Counted from the stretch's first letter, positions 27,783 to 37,842 are shown. The stretch is DNA of 64,000 bases from Halopseudomonas xinjiangensis (GCA_011050525.1 DRFO01000012.1:124001-188000); one strand, 5' to 3'. Made by a program: numbers and translations. The notes: a model not told the origin generated them from the letters alone.

Positions 27783-28160
27783 TTACGCAGCCACCGTGGG
27801 AATAATTTTCGGATCTTGCGAATTGAACGATAGCGGTGCAAGCCCGTGGAGAGCTCTGGCGCGCTGACAGTGGTCACTTTCGTGCCCATTTTCACCGTGA
27901 TACGGAAACTCGCGGCACGTGCTGGAACGATTCTCGTAAATATTGCAGCGCACTCCTTCACCGATTGTGCCCATCAGCGAGACGCATCTTGGCTCGGGCT
28001 GATTGGTGCCCTGCATGCAGCTCATATGGGGAGAAATCTGTTCGGTCAAATGGGAAGGAATGCTGCCTTCTGGGCTGGTATCCGTTTCGCCCCAGTAGAA
28101 TGAAACCCTGAATGTGGCGCAACAGGCACCGCAATTCAGACAGGGCGTGTGTTCACTCAT
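27783..28160 (-). CDS. YkgJ family cysteine cluster protein
   Basis: A 125-residue protein with the YkgJ pattern (CxxCxxxCC type): CLNCGACC near the N-terminus (Cys7, 10, 13, 14), then [18 protein letters not shown] and a terminal HCQRAR. These cysteines probably bind zinc or an Fe-S cluster. The function is unknown. The start codon follows a possible short reading frame by 13 bases. Confidence 0.85.
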   Translation of the reverse strand: MSEHTPCLNCGACCATFRVSFYWGETDTSPEGSIPSHLTEQISPHMSCMQGTNQPEPRCVSLMGTIGEGVRCNIYENRSSTCREFPYHGENGHESDHCQRARALHGLAPLSFNSQDPKIIPTVAA

Positions 28161-28173
28161 TTCATCGCGTACC

Positions 28174-28266
28174 TCAAGTGTCTTTGGTGAGCGATTTGTA
28201 CAGTGCGTCCACCCTCTCCCACAATAGGTTGTCCGGGTTTTCGAGAAATAAATTTACCGTCACCAC
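28174..28266 (-). CDS. Possible 30-residue short protein or leader before the ykgJ-like gene
   Basis: A GTG-started frame of 30 codons ([20 protein letters not shown] then [10 protein letters not shown]), with AAGG about nine bases upstream of the GTG, ends 13 bases before the ykgJ-like start. The composition looks protein-like. It could be a real small protein or a translated leader. I do not recognise a family. Confidence 0.35.
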   Translation of the reverse strand: MVTVNLFLENPDNLLWERVDALYKSLTKDT

Positions 28267-28369
28267 CAGTTGCCTTATGGAACGCCATTAATGAGGATGA
28301 CACAGTCCCATTGCACCCTCCAACGCGGTACTATCCTCACCACATTTCAAGATTTCTGGAAATATTTGC

Positions 28370-29587
28370 ATGACCGACGCCTCCATCATTGCCGGCCTGG
28401 ATATCGCTCGACTCAGCCGTGTCGGCGAGCATCTCCAGCGCGCTTATATTTCGCCTGGACGCTTGCCGGGCGCTCTGACGCTCGTAGCACGCAAAGGCAG
28501 AATTGCCTACCTCAATGCCCAGGGAATGATGGACGTCGAACGAAGCAAGCCGGTTCAGCGTGACACGCTGTTTCGCATCTATTCCATGACCAAACCGATC
28601 ACCTCGATCGCCTTGATGCAACTTTACGAGCAAGGCCGGTTCCTGCTCGACGATCCGGTTCATAAATACATTCCGGCCTGGCAACACCTGCAGGTATACA
28701 AGGCGGGCGTGCACCCCCAGTTTCTTACCACGGCACCGTCCAGGCCGATGACGATTCGCGATTTGCTGACTCACCAGTCCGGACTGACCTATGGCTTCAT
28801 GAATCGCACCAATATCGACGCGGCCTACCGCAACTTGAAGCTCGACGGGGGCAGCGGATTGACGCTGGATCGGCTGATAGACGAACTATCCCGCCTTCCG
28901 CTGGAATTCTCCCCAGGCAGCGCCTGGAACTATTCGGTTTCCACCGACGTGTGCGGTTACCTCGTTCAGGTTCTGTCCGGAATGACACTGGAGCACTATT
29001 TCGACGAACACATCTTCAAACCTTTGGGGATGACCGACACCTTCTTTGTCGTGCCGCAAGACAAGATTCCTCGTCTGGCGGCCTGCTATCAATATCAGCC
29101 AGGCGAGACCTTTAGCCTGCAGGATGATCCGGAAAATTCGCATTTCACGCATGCCCATGGCTATTTGTCGGGGGGAGGCGGCTTGGTCTCCAGCATTGAT
29201 GATTACTACCGCTTCGCCCAGGCGCTGGCAGATGGAGGGGCACGGGATGGTGCTCGGATAATTGGTCGCAAGACCCTTGAGTTCATGCGCATGAACCATC
29301 TACCGGACAACAAGGATCTGCCGAGTGTATCGGTCGGATCCTTCAGTGAGACACCCTATGAAGGGTCCGGCTTTGGGCTGGGTTTTTCGGTGAAGACTGA
29401 CGTGGCCAAATCACAAACCATAGGATCCGTCGGCGAATACGGCTGGGGCGGGATGGCCAGCACCAATTTCTTCATCGACCCCAAAGAAGAACTGCTGATG
29501 ATTTTCATGACCCAGCTGATCCCCTCCTCCAGCTATCAGATCCGCCAGGAACTCCGTGCCATCGTCAACGGCGCACTGGTTGACTGA
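28370..29587 (+). CDS. Serine hydrolase of the class C beta-lactamase/EstB family
   Basis: A 405-residue protein with the beta-lactamase-related fold. SMTK at 72-75 supplies the nucleophile serine and general-base lysine, WNYSVSTD gives the conserved tyrosine, and [10 protein letters not shown] near the C-terminus stands in for the KTG-like box. No signal peptide is visible, which favours a cytoplasmic esterase or transesterase over a true beta-lactamase. The physiological substrate is unknown. Monocistronic. Confidence 0.9.
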   Translation: MTDASIIAGLDIARLSRVGEHLQRAYISPGRLPGALTLVARKGRIAYLNAQGMMDVERSKPVQRDTLFRIYSMTKPITSIALMQLYEQGRFLLDDPVHKYIPAWQHLQVYKAGVHPQFLTTAPSRPMTIRDLLTHQSGLTYGFMNRTNIDAAYRNLKLDGGSGLTLDRLIDELSRLPLEFSPGSAWNYSVSTDVCGYLVQVLSGMTLEHYFDEHIFKPLGMTDTFFVVPQDKIPRLAACYQYQPGETFSLQDDPENSHFTHAHGYLSGGGGLVSSIDDYYRFAQALADGGARDGARIIGRKTLEFMRMNHLPDNKDLPSVSVGSFSETPYEGSGFGLGFSVKTDVAKSQTIGSVGEYGWGGMASTNFFIDPKEELLMIFMTQLIPSSSYQIRQELRAIVNGALVD

Positions 29588-29826
29588 ACGACTGTAGAGT
29601 GTGCCGGGCACCGCCCCGGCGCATTCAGCCCAGGCGCGTCAGTTCTTGCCTCTCTTCGAGTCCAATCCCGGGCCAATGGGTCCTCGGACCGATCAGCGAG
29701 CCGTCGTAATCCGCGACGCGATTACCGATTGTTTAGAGCAGGCACTTCATCCCCGCCTCGCTGTCACATATTTCAACCATCATTTTTCTAACAAGAATCA
29801 TCAGCCTTTATTACAAGGATAATGAC

Positions 29827-31587
29827 ATGAACGGTCGCATGACACGGCGTGACTTTCTCAGAATTTCGGCGTTGACCGTAGGCGGAGTGGTGGTTTCGAC
29901 CGGTCTGCAGGGATGTTTTAGCGGAAGCAGCAGTGACGACGACAGCGAACCGCCCGTAACCAGTGGCGTTGCGTTCCAGCATGGCGTTGCCAGCGGCGAC
30001 CCGCTGCAGGAACGGATCATCATATGGACCCGAGTAACGCCCCAGAATAGTGCCGCAACCAGTATCGATATCACCTGGCAGGTTGCCACCGATGCTGCGT
30101 TCACTGACCTTCTGCATGAAGGAACTGCCAGCACCGACAGCAGCCGGGATTTCACGCTCAAGGTAGACGTCCAGAACCTTACCCCGGGGAGTCAGTACTT
30201 CTACCGCTTTATCTCCAGCGGCGTCACCTCGCCGGCCGGCATCATGAAAACCCTGCCTGGTTCGGGCAACCAACAGGTTCGGTTCGCGGTGGTGTCCTGT
30301 TCCAATTTCCCGGCGGGGTACTTCCACGTTTATGCCGAAGCGGCCCAACAAGCGGACCTGGACGCCGTGATCCACCTTGGCGACTATATTTACGAGTACG
30401 GCTCGGGTGAATACGCCACCGAAGACGCGGAGGAATTAGGCCGAACCCTCCCTGCCGACAACGCCAGCGAAACGCTGACCCTCGACGACTACCGCAAACG
30501 CTATGCGTTATATCGCGCCGATGCCGATCTTCAGGCTTTGCATGCTGCCGCGCCTTTCATTGCGGTGTGGGATGACCATGAAATTGCCAATGACACCTGG
30601 CGCGAAGGCTCGATAAACCACAACGAAGGCGAAGGCTCCTTCGAGGAACGCAAGCTCGCGGCGCTGCAAGCCTATTTCGAATGGCTGCCGATTCGCCCGG
30701 CCAGTCTCGATGATGAACAGACCATCTATCGCAGTTTTGATTTCGGTGACCTGGTCAGCCTGCACATGCTCGACACACGCATCATCGGACGCGACGAGCA
30801 ATTGAACTACACCAATTACATCACCCAGACAGGATTTGACGCGGTTGCATTTGAGGCTGACGTGAGTGATCCCGCCCGCACGCTGCTTGGTCAGGAACAG
30901 CTGAACTGGCTGCAGGCAAGAGTGGCGAACTCCACCTCCACCTGGCAGGTTCTGGGGCAACAGGTGTTGATGGGGCGAATGAACCTGCCGGCCGAACTCC
31001 TCACCTCCATCCTTGATCCTTCAAGTGGCGATCTGCTCGGTTCCTTTAGCGAACTGCTGGCTATCAAGCTGCGCATGGAAGCTGCGGACCCAACGCTGAC
31101 GGCGGAAGAAATCGCCCGCATCGAGCTATCCGTGCCCTACAACCTGGATGCCTGGGACGGTTATGCCTATGAGCGCGAGGTGGTGTTAAATCTGAGCCGG
31201 ATGCTCGACAAGAACCTCGTGGTGCTAGCGGGTGATACGCACAATGCCTGGGCCAACGATCTGCGGACACAGGATGGCACGGCAATCGGCGTGGAGTTTG
31301 CAGTGGCCTCGGTTACCTCACCCGGACTGGAAGAATATCTGGCGTTGCCGCCCACCCTCGTCGAACAAACCGAACAGGCCATCGTTGGTCTGGTCGACGA
31401 TCTGCAATACCTGAATGCCAGCCAGCGCGGTTATATGCTGGTTACCTTCACCCCGGCTGAGGCACGAGCGGACTGGCGATTCGTGACGACCATCAAGGAT
31501 CAGGACTACAGCGTGGACGAAACCCGCACCGAAACCTTCATAACGCTCCCCGGAGCAGCCAACCGGACCCTGGTTCAACCTGGCTGA
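29827..31587 (+). CDS. phoD: PhoD-type alkaline phosphatase, Tat-exported lipoprotein
   Basis: Hydrolyses phosphodiesters/monoesters outside the cytoplasm to release phosphate. In 586 residues: a twin-arginine signal (TRRDFLRIS) ending in a lipobox-like LQGC near residue 28, a PhoD N-terminal beta domain (FQHGVASGDP, WTRVTP), then a metallophosphatase domain with HLGDYIYEYG, WDDHEIANDTW and AGDTHNAW. The ATG has AAGGATA upstream. A single CTGTCAC half-site at 29760-29766 hints at, but does not prove, PhoB control. Confidence 0.92.
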   Translation: MNGRMTRRDFLRISALTVGGVVVSTGLQGCFSGSSSDDDSEPPVTSGVAFQHGVASGDPLQERIIIWTRVTPQNSAATSIDITWQVATDAAFTDLLHEGTASTDSSRDFTLKVDVQNLTPGSQYFYRFISSGVTSPAGIMKTLPGSGNQQVRFAVVSCSNFPAGYFHVYAEAAQQADLDAVIHLGDYIYEYGSGEYATEDAEELGRTLPADNASETLTLDDYRKRYALYRADADLQALHAAAPFIAVWDDHEIANDTWREGSINHNEGEGSFEERKLAALQAYFEWLPIRPASLDDEQTIYRSFDFGDLVSLHMLDTRIIGRDEQLNYTNYITQTGFDAVAFEADVSDPARTLLGQEQLNWLQARVANSTSTWQVLGQQVLMGRMNLPAELLTSILDPSSGDLLGSFSELLAIKLRMEAADPTLTAEEIARIELSVPYNLDAWDGYAYEREVVLNLSRMLDKNLVVLAGDTHNAWANDLRTQDGTAIGVEFAVASVTSPGLEEYLALPPTLVEQTEQAIVGLVDDLQYLNASQRGYMLVTFTPAEARADWRFVTTIKDQDYSVDETRTETFITLPGAANRTLVQPG

Positions 31588-31640
31588 ACACTCGGCACCA
31601 CCAGGCCACGGCCTCCGGGCTGCTTGCAGGCCATACATGA

Positions 31641-31660
31641 CAGCCTCGCCGCTGAGGCTG
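31641..31660. other. Hairpin in the phoD-RIO kinase gap
   Basis: A perfect 7-bp stem CAGCCTC/GAGGCTG with a six-base loop lies between the two plus-strand genes. It has no T tract. It may end or stabilise the phoD transcript. Confidence 0.35.
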
Positions 31661-31736
31661 CATCCGATTCGATAAAATTCCTCCAAACCTGCGCCTGGGC
31701 TACCAATATTCAGCCTATTTGAGGTATAAGGGCGCT

Positions 31737-32594
31737 ATGAAAATCCCTAAAAGAATACAACCCCTGGTAGACGATGGTTTGGTGGATGAAGTCATTCGCC
31801 CGCTCATGAGCGGAAAGGAAGCAGCCGTCTATGTTGTGCGCTGCGGCACCGAGATTCGGTGCGCCAAAGTCTACAAGGAAGCCGCCAAACGCAGCTTCAA
31901 GCAGGCAGTGCTTTATCAGGAAGGCCGCAAGGTACGCAATTCCCGACGCGGCCGGGCGATGGAAAAAGGCTCGAAGTTCGGCCGTGGCCAGCAGGAGGAG
32001 GCCTGGCAGAACGCCGAGGTGGACGCCCTCTACAAACTGGCGGCCGCTGGCGTGCGAGTCCCGCAGCCGTTCGGCTGCTTCGAGGGCGTGCTGTTGATGG
32101 AACTGGTCACCGATGGCGAGGGCGGGGTCGCACCTCGCCTGAACGATATATCCATGTCAGCCGAGCAAGCCCGGGAAGACCATGCTCTGGTGATGGAGTA
32201 CGTCAAGCTCATGCTCTGCGCCGGGCTGGTGCACGGCGACCTGTCGGAATTCAACGTGCTGGTGGACGGCTACGGGCCGGTCATCATCGATTTGCCCCAG
32301 GCAGTGGATGCCGCTGCCAACAACAACGCCCGCTCAATGCTGGACCGCGACGTAAGGAGCATGACCGAGTACTACGGCCAATACGCTGAGGAGCTGCTGG
32401 GAACACGATATGCGAAGGAAATGTGGGCCAAGTACGAAGATGGCGAACTGGACCCCGAGACCGAGCTGACCGGTTACTTCGAGGAAAGTCAGGAAGCCGC
32501 CGATGTCGGATCGGTAGTGGATGAAATCAGGGCCGTGCTGGCCGAGGAACAGGAGCGTCAACAGCGCCTTAGGGAGACCGAAGAGGAAGACTGA
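31737..32594 (+). CDS. RIO1-type serine protein kinase (PA4780 family)
   Basis: A 285-residue bacterial RIO kinase. Visible: MSGKEAAVYVV (ATP loop), CAKVYKEAAKRSF (lysine), HGDLSEFNVLVD (catalytic loop) and IIDLPQAVD (metal-binding aspartate). After the kinase core comes a strongly acidic C-terminal tail (EESQEAADVGS, EETEEED). In eukaryotes RIO kinases act in ribosome maturation; the role of the bacterial ones is unclear. The start is set at the ATG with AAGGG four bases upstream; an in-frame TTG lies 18 bases earlier. Confidence 0.9.
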   Translation: MKIPKRIQPLVDDGLVDEVIRPLMSGKEAAVYVVRCGTEIRCAKVYKEAAKRSFKQAVLYQEGRKVRNSRRGRAMEKGSKFGRGQQEEAWQNAEVDALYKLAAAGVRVPQPFGCFEGVLLMELVTDGEGGVAPRLNDISMSAEQAREDHALVMEYVKLMLCAGLVHGDLSEFNVLVDGYGPVIIDLPQAVDAAANNNARSMLDRDVRSMTEYYGQYAEELLGTRYAKEMWAKYEDGELDPETELTGYFEESQEAADVGSVVDEIRAVLAEEQERQQRLRETEEED

Positions 32595-32632
32595 CCCCGC
32601 TCAGGCTCCCGCGGGCGCAAGCCGCTGGGTAC

Positions 32633-33052
32633 TCAGATATCCACCTTGCCCCGCAACGACTTGGCCCTACCCCGCAGGGTTTTGCTATCCATGCGCCGCT
32701 TCTGTGAAGACTTCGACGCCTTCGTCGGCCGACGCTTCTTCTGGACTACCACTGCGCCGTTGATCAGCTCTACCAGCCGCAGCAGCGCATCGTCCCTATT
32801 TTGCTCCTGGGTACGGTACTGCTGGGCCTTGATCACCACTACCTTATCCTTGGTTATCCGCGAGTCGGACAACGCCAGCAACCTTTCCTTGAAGAACTCG
32901 GGCAGGCTGGAATTGCGAATATCGAAGCGCAAATGGATTGCACTGGCGACCTTGTTTACGTTCTGGCCGCCGGCGCCCTGGGAGCGTATGGCACTGATGT
33001 CCAGTTCGGACTCGTCCAGCTCCACATCGTAGGAAAGCCTGAGCGTGCTCAT
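32633..33052 (-). CDS. arfB: Alternative ribosome-rescue factor ArfB (peptidyl-tRNA hydrolase)
   Basis: Releases nascent chains from ribosomes stalled on truncated mRNA. The 139-residue protein has the release-factor GGQ motif in RSQGAGGQNVNKV and the basic C-terminal tail rich in Lys/Arg (KKRRPTKASKSSQKRR) that enters the empty mRNA channel. The start overlaps the stop of the upstream amidotransferase gene (ATGA), which ties its translation to the end of a catabolic operon, an unexpected place for a housekeeping gene. Confidence 0.93.
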   Translation of the reverse strand: MSTLRLSYDVELDESELDISAIRSQGAGGQNVNKVASAIHLRFDIRNSSLPEFFKERLLALSDSRITKDKVVVIKAQQYRTQEQNRDDALLRLVELINGAVVVQKKRRPTKASKSSQKRRMDSKTLRGRAKSLRGKVDI

Positions 33053-33771
33053 TGGCTTCGCAAAAGGGCTGCTTGGTGGAGAAAATTCACCATCCACTTC
33101 ACCATCAGGGGTCCATCGATATCCGCGCTGAGCGAAGCGTGGCCCGCGCGCAGCCGCGCATCAGGAATGATTCCCTTGCGTGCGTTCATCAGATCACGTG
33201 AGTAACTTTTGCAGAATTCCGGATGGCCTTGCACGCTCATGAAGTGCTCACCATATTGCACCACGTAGTAGTCGCAGAAGTCGCTCTTGACCAGCACCTG
33301 CGCTTCCGGAGGCAGGGTCACTATCTGGTCCTGATGGCTGACTATCAGATCAAGTTTGTTCTGCCAGGGCTCCATCCAGGTCTGGCGATGGATGACCTGA
33401 TTGAAGGAGACGCCCACGCCCCACCCTTTCTCCGACTTGTACACTTCGCCGCCCAGCGCGCGCGCCATCAACTGGTGACCAAAGCAAATGCCCACCAGCG
33501 GCTTTTTCGCTTCCCAGAGTTTCACCATGAACGCTTCGAGCGCCTCAATCCATGGCTCCGGATCGTATACTCCAAACTTGCTGCCGGTTGTCAGGTAGCC
33601 GTCGCACTCGTCAACCGACTGGGGCAACTGGCCGTCCTGGGTCCGGTAGACCTGTATATCGGCAGCTGGAATATGCTCGCGCAACAAGCGCAGAAACATC
33701 TCTGGGTAGTTTCCGTGGGTCTGCTGCAGGCTTTCGGTTACGTCGTCACATTGTAAAAGTCCTAACTTCAT
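33049..33771 (-). CDS. Class I glutamine amidotransferase-like hydrolase
   Basis: A stand-alone 240-residue GATase with the full triad: Cys96 in VGICFGHQLM, His183 and Glu185 in SVQGHPEF. Such proteins are often annotated as GMP-synthase-like, but downstream of a glutamine-synthetase-like ligase the likelier job is hydrolysing a gamma-glutamyl amide, as PuuD does in putrescine breakdown. This is inferred from context. It starts 18 bp after the alcohol dehydrogenase stops and overlaps arfB by four bases. Confidence 0.85.
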   Translation of the reverse strand: MKLGLLQCDDVTESLQQTHGNYPEMFLRLLREHIPAADIQVYRTQDGQLPQSVDECDGYLTTGSKFGVYDPEPWIEALEAFMVKLWEAKKPLVGICFGHQLMARALGGEVYKSEKGWGVGVSFNQVIHRQTWMEPWQNKLDLIVSHQDQIVTLPPEAQVLVKSDFCDYYVVQYGEHFMSVQGHPEFCKSYSRDLMNARKGIIPDARLRAGHASLSADIDGPLMVKWMVNFLHQAALLRSQ

Positions 33772-33789
33772 CTATTCCCCCACAACCGC

Positions 33790-34959
33790 TTAAAGCGAGC
33801 CCTCCAGGGCGCGCATGAATATTTGCCGGTATTCTACCGCAGTGAACGCAATGGGGTTGGTGCCTGCCGACGGATCGACCTCGGCCATTCGGCCTATCTG
33901 CTCCACCCGCGCGTCGTCGATGCCGATCTCAGCCAGGGTGTGCGGAATGCCGAGGTCAGCCCGCAGATCGACTACCCATTCCAGCACCGTATTGAAGTCC
34001 GGGCTCGCCAGCGCCAGATAGCGACCCAGGCGTTCCATATGCGGCGCTATCTGCTCCTTGTTGGCCTGCAACACGTAGGGCATCAGAATGGCGTTGAGGG
34101 TGCCATGGTGGGCGTCGTACAGAGCGCCCAGCGGATGCGCCAGAGCATGCATCGCACCCAGTCCGCGCTGGAAAGCGGTTGCGCCCATGCTGGACGCTAC
34201 CAGCATGTGCAAACGCGCCTCGATATCAGTGCCATCCGCCGTGGCGCGTGGCAGATACTCCTTTACCAGACGCATGCCTTCCAGCGCTATCGACTCGGCC
34301 ATGGGATGGAACAAAGGCGAGCAGTAAGCCTCCATGCTGTGGGACAAGGCATCCATTCCCGTTGCAGCGGTGATCTTCGGCGGCAGGCCGACCGTCAGCT
34401 CTGGGTCCAGTATGACCAGCCCCGGCAACATGCTGGCGTGAAAAATGATGCGTTTTAAATGATTATCTTCGTCGGTGATGACCGACGCCCGCCCCACCTC
34501 GGAACCAGTCCCAGCGGTGGTCGGCACTGCCACCACCGGCGCCATGCCAGCCACGTTGACGCGCAGATGGTTGTCGCCGATATCTTCGAAGTCCCAGAGA
34601 GGTCGTTCCTGACCGGCCATCAGGGCGATAGCCTTGCCTGCATCCAGCGCTGACCCGCCACCAAAGGCAATCACGCCATCATGCCCTCCCGCTCTGAACG
34701 CCGCCACGCCTTCGCTCACGTTGCGCCCGGTAGGATTACCTTTCACTGCGGAATACAGCCCGGCTTGCAGCCCCTGATCCCGGCAGTGCTTCAGCGCCTG
34801 GTCGATCATTGGCAAAGCCGCCAACCCTGGATCCGTCACCAGCAGGGGCGCGCGCATGCCAAGCTGCTTGCAAGCCTGGGCCAATTCGGCAATGCGCCCT
34901 GCCCCCACCCGCATGGCGGTGGGGTAGTTCCAGTTCATCCGATACTGATTCATATCCAT
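33790..34959 (-). CDS. Iron-type alcohol dehydrogenase
   Basis: An NAD(P)-dependent oxidoreductase of group III (Fe-ADH). The 389-residue product has the GGSALDAGKAIAL nucleotide motif, the TAGTGSEVGRAS segment and the metal ligands in GMDALSHSMEAY and GAMHALAHPLGALYDAHHG. I set the start at 34959 (MDMNQYRMNW), behind GAGG and seven bases after the upstream stop. In this operon it may oxidise the hydroxyl of a gamma-glutamylated amino alcohol to an aldehyde. Confidence 0.92.
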   Translation of the reverse strand: MDMNQYRMNWNYPTAMRVGAGRIAELAQACKQLGMRAPLLVTDPGLAALPMIDQALKHCRDQGLQAGLYSAVKGNPTGRNVSEGVAAFRAGGHDGVIAFGGGSALDAGKAIALMAGQERPLWDFEDIGDNHLRVNVAGMAPVVAVPTTAGTGSEVGRASVITDEDNHLKRIIFHASMLPGLVILDPELTVGLPPKITAATGMDALSHSMEAYCSPLFHPMAESIALEGMRLVKEYLPRATADGTDIEARLHMLVASSMGATAFQRGLGAMHALAHPLGALYDAHHGTLNAILMPYVLQANKEQIAPHMERLGRYLALASPDFNTVLEWVVDLRADLGIPHTLAEIGIDDARVEQIGRMAEVDPSAGTNPIAFTAVEYRQIFMRALEGSL

Positions 34960-34966
34960 GGAAGCC

Positions 34967-36358
34967 TCACAGCTGGGTCTTGAAATGAAATGATTTGGGA
35001 CGCGTGAGATGCTCGTAGCCAATGCCGGACAGGGTGCAGCCACGCCCGGAGTTCTTGATACCCGTCCAGGCCAGAGCGGGGTCCAGGTAGTCACAGCGGT
35101 TCAGAAAGACCGTACCGGCCTCAATCTGATCAGCCAACGCCAAAGCGGCTTGCGTATCGCGGCTGAAGAGCGCGGCAGTCAACCCGAAATCGCTGTCATT
35201 CATCAGCTCCAGCGCCTCCGCGTCGCCACTGACTTTCTGGATACCGATGACCGGCCCAAAGGATTCCTCGACCATCACCCGCATGCCATGGTGCACCTCG
35301 GTCAGGATCTGAGGTGCGAGGTAGGCAGAGCCCGGCCTATCCAATGGGAAGTCCGTTGCGTCGATGTGAGCGATTGCGCCCTGGGCAATCGCGTCACTGA
35401 TCTGATGGCGCACGAAGTCAGCGGCTTCGGGGCGCACCAGCGGTCCAAGGGTGCTTTCCGGATCGTCAGACCGCCCCAGACGATAGCCTTTCACCAGCGC
35501 CACAGCTTGCTCGACAAAGTCATCGTATATGTCCTGGTGCACGTAGAGCCGCTCAATGCCGCAGCAAGACTGGCCGGAATTGAAGAAAGCCCCGTCCATG
35601 CAGGCATCCACCGCCTGGGCCACATCGGCGTCCGCCCGCACATAGGCCGGATCCTTACCACCCAGCTCCAGCCCCACACTGATGAAGCGCCCAGCCGCCG
35701 CACGCTCGACCATCGCGCCGCCCGGCACCGATCCGGTAAAGGCTACATGTTTGATGGCGGGAGACTGAATCAACTGTTCGGTTTCACCGTGACTCATATG
35801 CAGAAATTGAAACACCCCATCCGGCAACCCGGCGCTGGCAAACGCTGCGACCAGGCGCTCTGCACACAGCGGCGTCTGCGCCGAATGCTTCAGCAGCACC
35901 GCGTTGCCAGACAGCAAAGCAGGCATTACGGCGTTAATGGCTGTGAGGTAAGGATAGTTCCAGGGCGCGATAACCAGGGCGACCCCCAACGGTTCACGTC
36001 GAATGAACCGTGTGAAACCGGGCTTATCAGGCAGATGGATATCTGCCAGCGCCTGTTCCGCTATGTCGGCCATATAGCTGGCGCGTTCCACCACGCCGCG
36101 GATCTCCCCCGCCGCGTAACGAATGGGCCGGCCCATCATCCAGCATAACTCCTCGGCCAGCTCGGCTTCCTTCGCGCTGAATTGCTCGATGGCCCTGCGG
36201 CCAATCGCTATCCGCTCGCCAAGGGGCGTGTTTCGCCAGACTCGCTGAGCCTCGTCGGCCTTGCTGACCGCCGCCAGAATGACCTGGTGGGTTGCCAGTT
36301 CACGTTCGACATAGACAGAACCGTCGATAGGCGACACAACTTGCAGTAACTTGGTCAT
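34967..36358 (-). CDS. NAD(P)-dependent aldehyde dehydrogenase
   Basis: A 463-residue ALDH with PWNYPYLTAIN, FTGSVPGG, the general base in LELGGKDPAY and the nucleophile in GQSCCGIER. Note that a second cysteine directly follows the catalytic one. Placed between the ligase and the Fe-ADH, it probably oxidises the aldehyde made by the latter. It starts 15 bp after the ligase stops. Confidence 0.93.
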   Translation of the reverse strand: MTKLLQVVSPIDGSVYVERELATHQVILAAVSKADEAQRVWRNTPLGERIAIGRRAIEQFSAKEAELAEELCWMMGRPIRYAAGEIRGVVERASYMADIAEQALADIHLPDKPGFTRFIRREPLGVALVIAPWNYPYLTAINAVMPALLSGNAVLLKHSAQTPLCAERLVAAFASAGLPDGVFQFLHMSHGETEQLIQSPAIKHVAFTGSVPGGAMVERAAAGRFISVGLELGGKDPAYVRADADVAQAVDACMDGAFFNSGQSCCGIERLYVHQDIYDDFVEQAVALVKGYRLGRSDDPESTLGPLVRPEAADFVRHQISDAIAQGAIAHIDATDFPLDRPGSAYLAPQILTEVHHGMRVMVEESFGPVIGIQKVSGDAEALELMNDSDFGLTAALFSRDTQAALALADQIEAGTVFLNRCDYLDPALAWTGIKNSGRGCTLSGIGYEHLTRPKSFHFKTQL

Positions 36359-36373
36359 GAACTGCTCCGGCGT

Positions 36374-37747
36374 TCAGATAATTTCAAAATAGCGATCCAG
36401 CTCCCAGTCACTCACGTGCTTGCGATACTCGCGCTCTTCCCATTCCCTGCTGGCGGCAAAATGCTCGACGAACGCATCACCAAAGAGTTCGCGCGCTGCC
36501 ACCGAGGTTTTGAGCCGCTGCGCTGCATCCCAGAGAGTGCGTGGCAAAGCCAGTTCCGCAGGGTGGGTCATCTCGTAGGCGTTACCCTCGACCGGATCGG
36601 TTGGCTCCCATTCATGCATCACGCCATACAGCCCCGACGCCAGCGCTACCGACAGAGCCAGGTAAGGATTTGCGTCAGCCGAACCAAGCCGGTATTCCTG
36701 GCGCTGGGATTTATCGCTACCGGGAATGACACGTAACGCAGCGGTGCGATTTTCCACACCCCAGGTCGCATCCGTGGGCGCCCAGTACCCAGGAATGAGG
36801 CGCCGGTAACTGTTCAGCGTCGGCGCGGTCATGCATAGCATCTCCGGCATCAGGCGTTGCTGCCCGGCAACAAAATGGCGTTGCAGCTTGCTCATGCAGT
36901 GGGGCTGATCAGGGTCATGGAAAGCGGATTTGCCGGTATCCTTGTGCCTGAGTGAGACATGAATATGGCCACTTTGACCGGGGTATTTACCCGACCATTT
37001 GGCCATGAAGGTAGCCATCATGCCCTTGCGCTGAGCCAGAATCTTCATGAATGTCTTGAACAGGGCCGCCTTGTCTGCGGCGGCTTCGGCGTGATCAACA
37101 GCAATGGCCGCTTCCAGCACACCGGGACCGGTTTCGGTGTGCAGCCCTTCGATCGGAAAGTCCATAGCCTCCGACATCTCGAGAATGTCGTGATACAGCT
37201 CGGCGTGTACCGAGTTGCGCAGCATCGAATAGCCGAACCAGTCGGGCGTGATGGGTTTGAGGTTGCGATAGCCCTTCTCGCGGGCTGATTCGGGGGTCTC
37301 ATCGAACATGAAAAATTCGTATTCGAGCGCCGCGTAAGGCTCCAGCCCCATTTCGTTGCACCGCCGGATTACCCTCTGCAAGGTTCCGCGCGGGCAAACC
37401 GCTTCCGCCTGCCGGTCGAACTCGGAGAGGAATAGCAACATACCCCCTTCAAAGGGAATGTCCCGGCAACTGTGCGGCAGGATGCGCACCGGCGCGTCAG
37501 GGTAGCCCGTATGCCAGCCGGTGTAACTGGCGTTATCGTAGAGCTGATCTTTTACATCCCAGCCGAGGACAACGTCGCAAAAGGCAAAACCTGACTCCAG
37601 TGACGAAAAAAACTTCTCCCGACTCATGTACTTGCCGCGCATCACGCCGTCGTTGTCGAACAGACCGACCTTCACATGACTAAGCCCCCGCTCGCCGACT
37701 ATACGCCGGGCGTCGTCGATGGTCTTCACATCGCGTGCATTCATCAT
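36374..37747 (-). CDS. Glutamine synthetase-like gamma-glutamyl-amine ligase (PuuA/IpuC type)
   Basis: A 457-residue member of the glutamine synthetase superfamily with GLFDNDGVMRGKYMSR at the N-terminus, ALEYEFFMFDE and HTETGPGVLEAAI metal ligands, and GQSGHIHVSL of the ATP site. Relatives join glutamate to amines (putrescine in PuuA, isopropylamine in IpuC). The lack of ammonia genes and the linked dehydrogenases favour an amine or amino alcohol as substrate. Two ATGs are adjacent; the one at 37747 is nine bases from GGAG. Confidence 0.9.
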   Translation of the reverse strand: MMNARDVKTIDDARRIVGERGLSHVKVGLFDNDGVMRGKYMSREKFFSSLESGFAFCDVVLGWDVKDQLYDNASYTGWHTGYPDAPVRILPHSCRDIPFEGGMLLFLSEFDRQAEAVCPRGTLQRVIRRCNEMGLEPYAALEYEFFMFDETPESAREKGYRNLKPITPDWFGYSMLRNSVHAELYHDILEMSEAMDFPIEGLHTETGPGVLEAAIAVDHAEAAADKAALFKTFMKILAQRKGMMATFMAKWSGKYPGQSGHIHVSLRHKDTGKSAFHDPDQPHCMSKLQRHFVAGQQRLMPEMLCMTAPTLNSYRRLIPGYWAPTDATWGVENRTAALRVIPGSDKSQRQEYRLGSADANPYLALSVALASGLYGVMHEWEPTDPVEGNAYEMTHPAELALPRTLWDAAQRLKTSVAARELFGDAFVEHFAASREWEEREYRKHVSDWELDRYFEII

Positions 37748-37842
37748 TTCATTCACTCTCCGACCCCTGGAAGCAAGTGAACCGGGTTCCAGTTCACCGC
37801 GTTGGCCCCATGGGAGCCAACGCTACCGGCCAACCTGTGCCT

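Noticed and set aside
28370-29587. True class C beta-lactamase (resistance gene)
   Set aside because: No signal peptide, no YxN box in its usual form and no ampR next to it; fits EstB-type esterases better.
29760-29782. Pho box before phoD
   Set aside because: Only one CTGTCAC half-site; the second half at the right spacing does not match.
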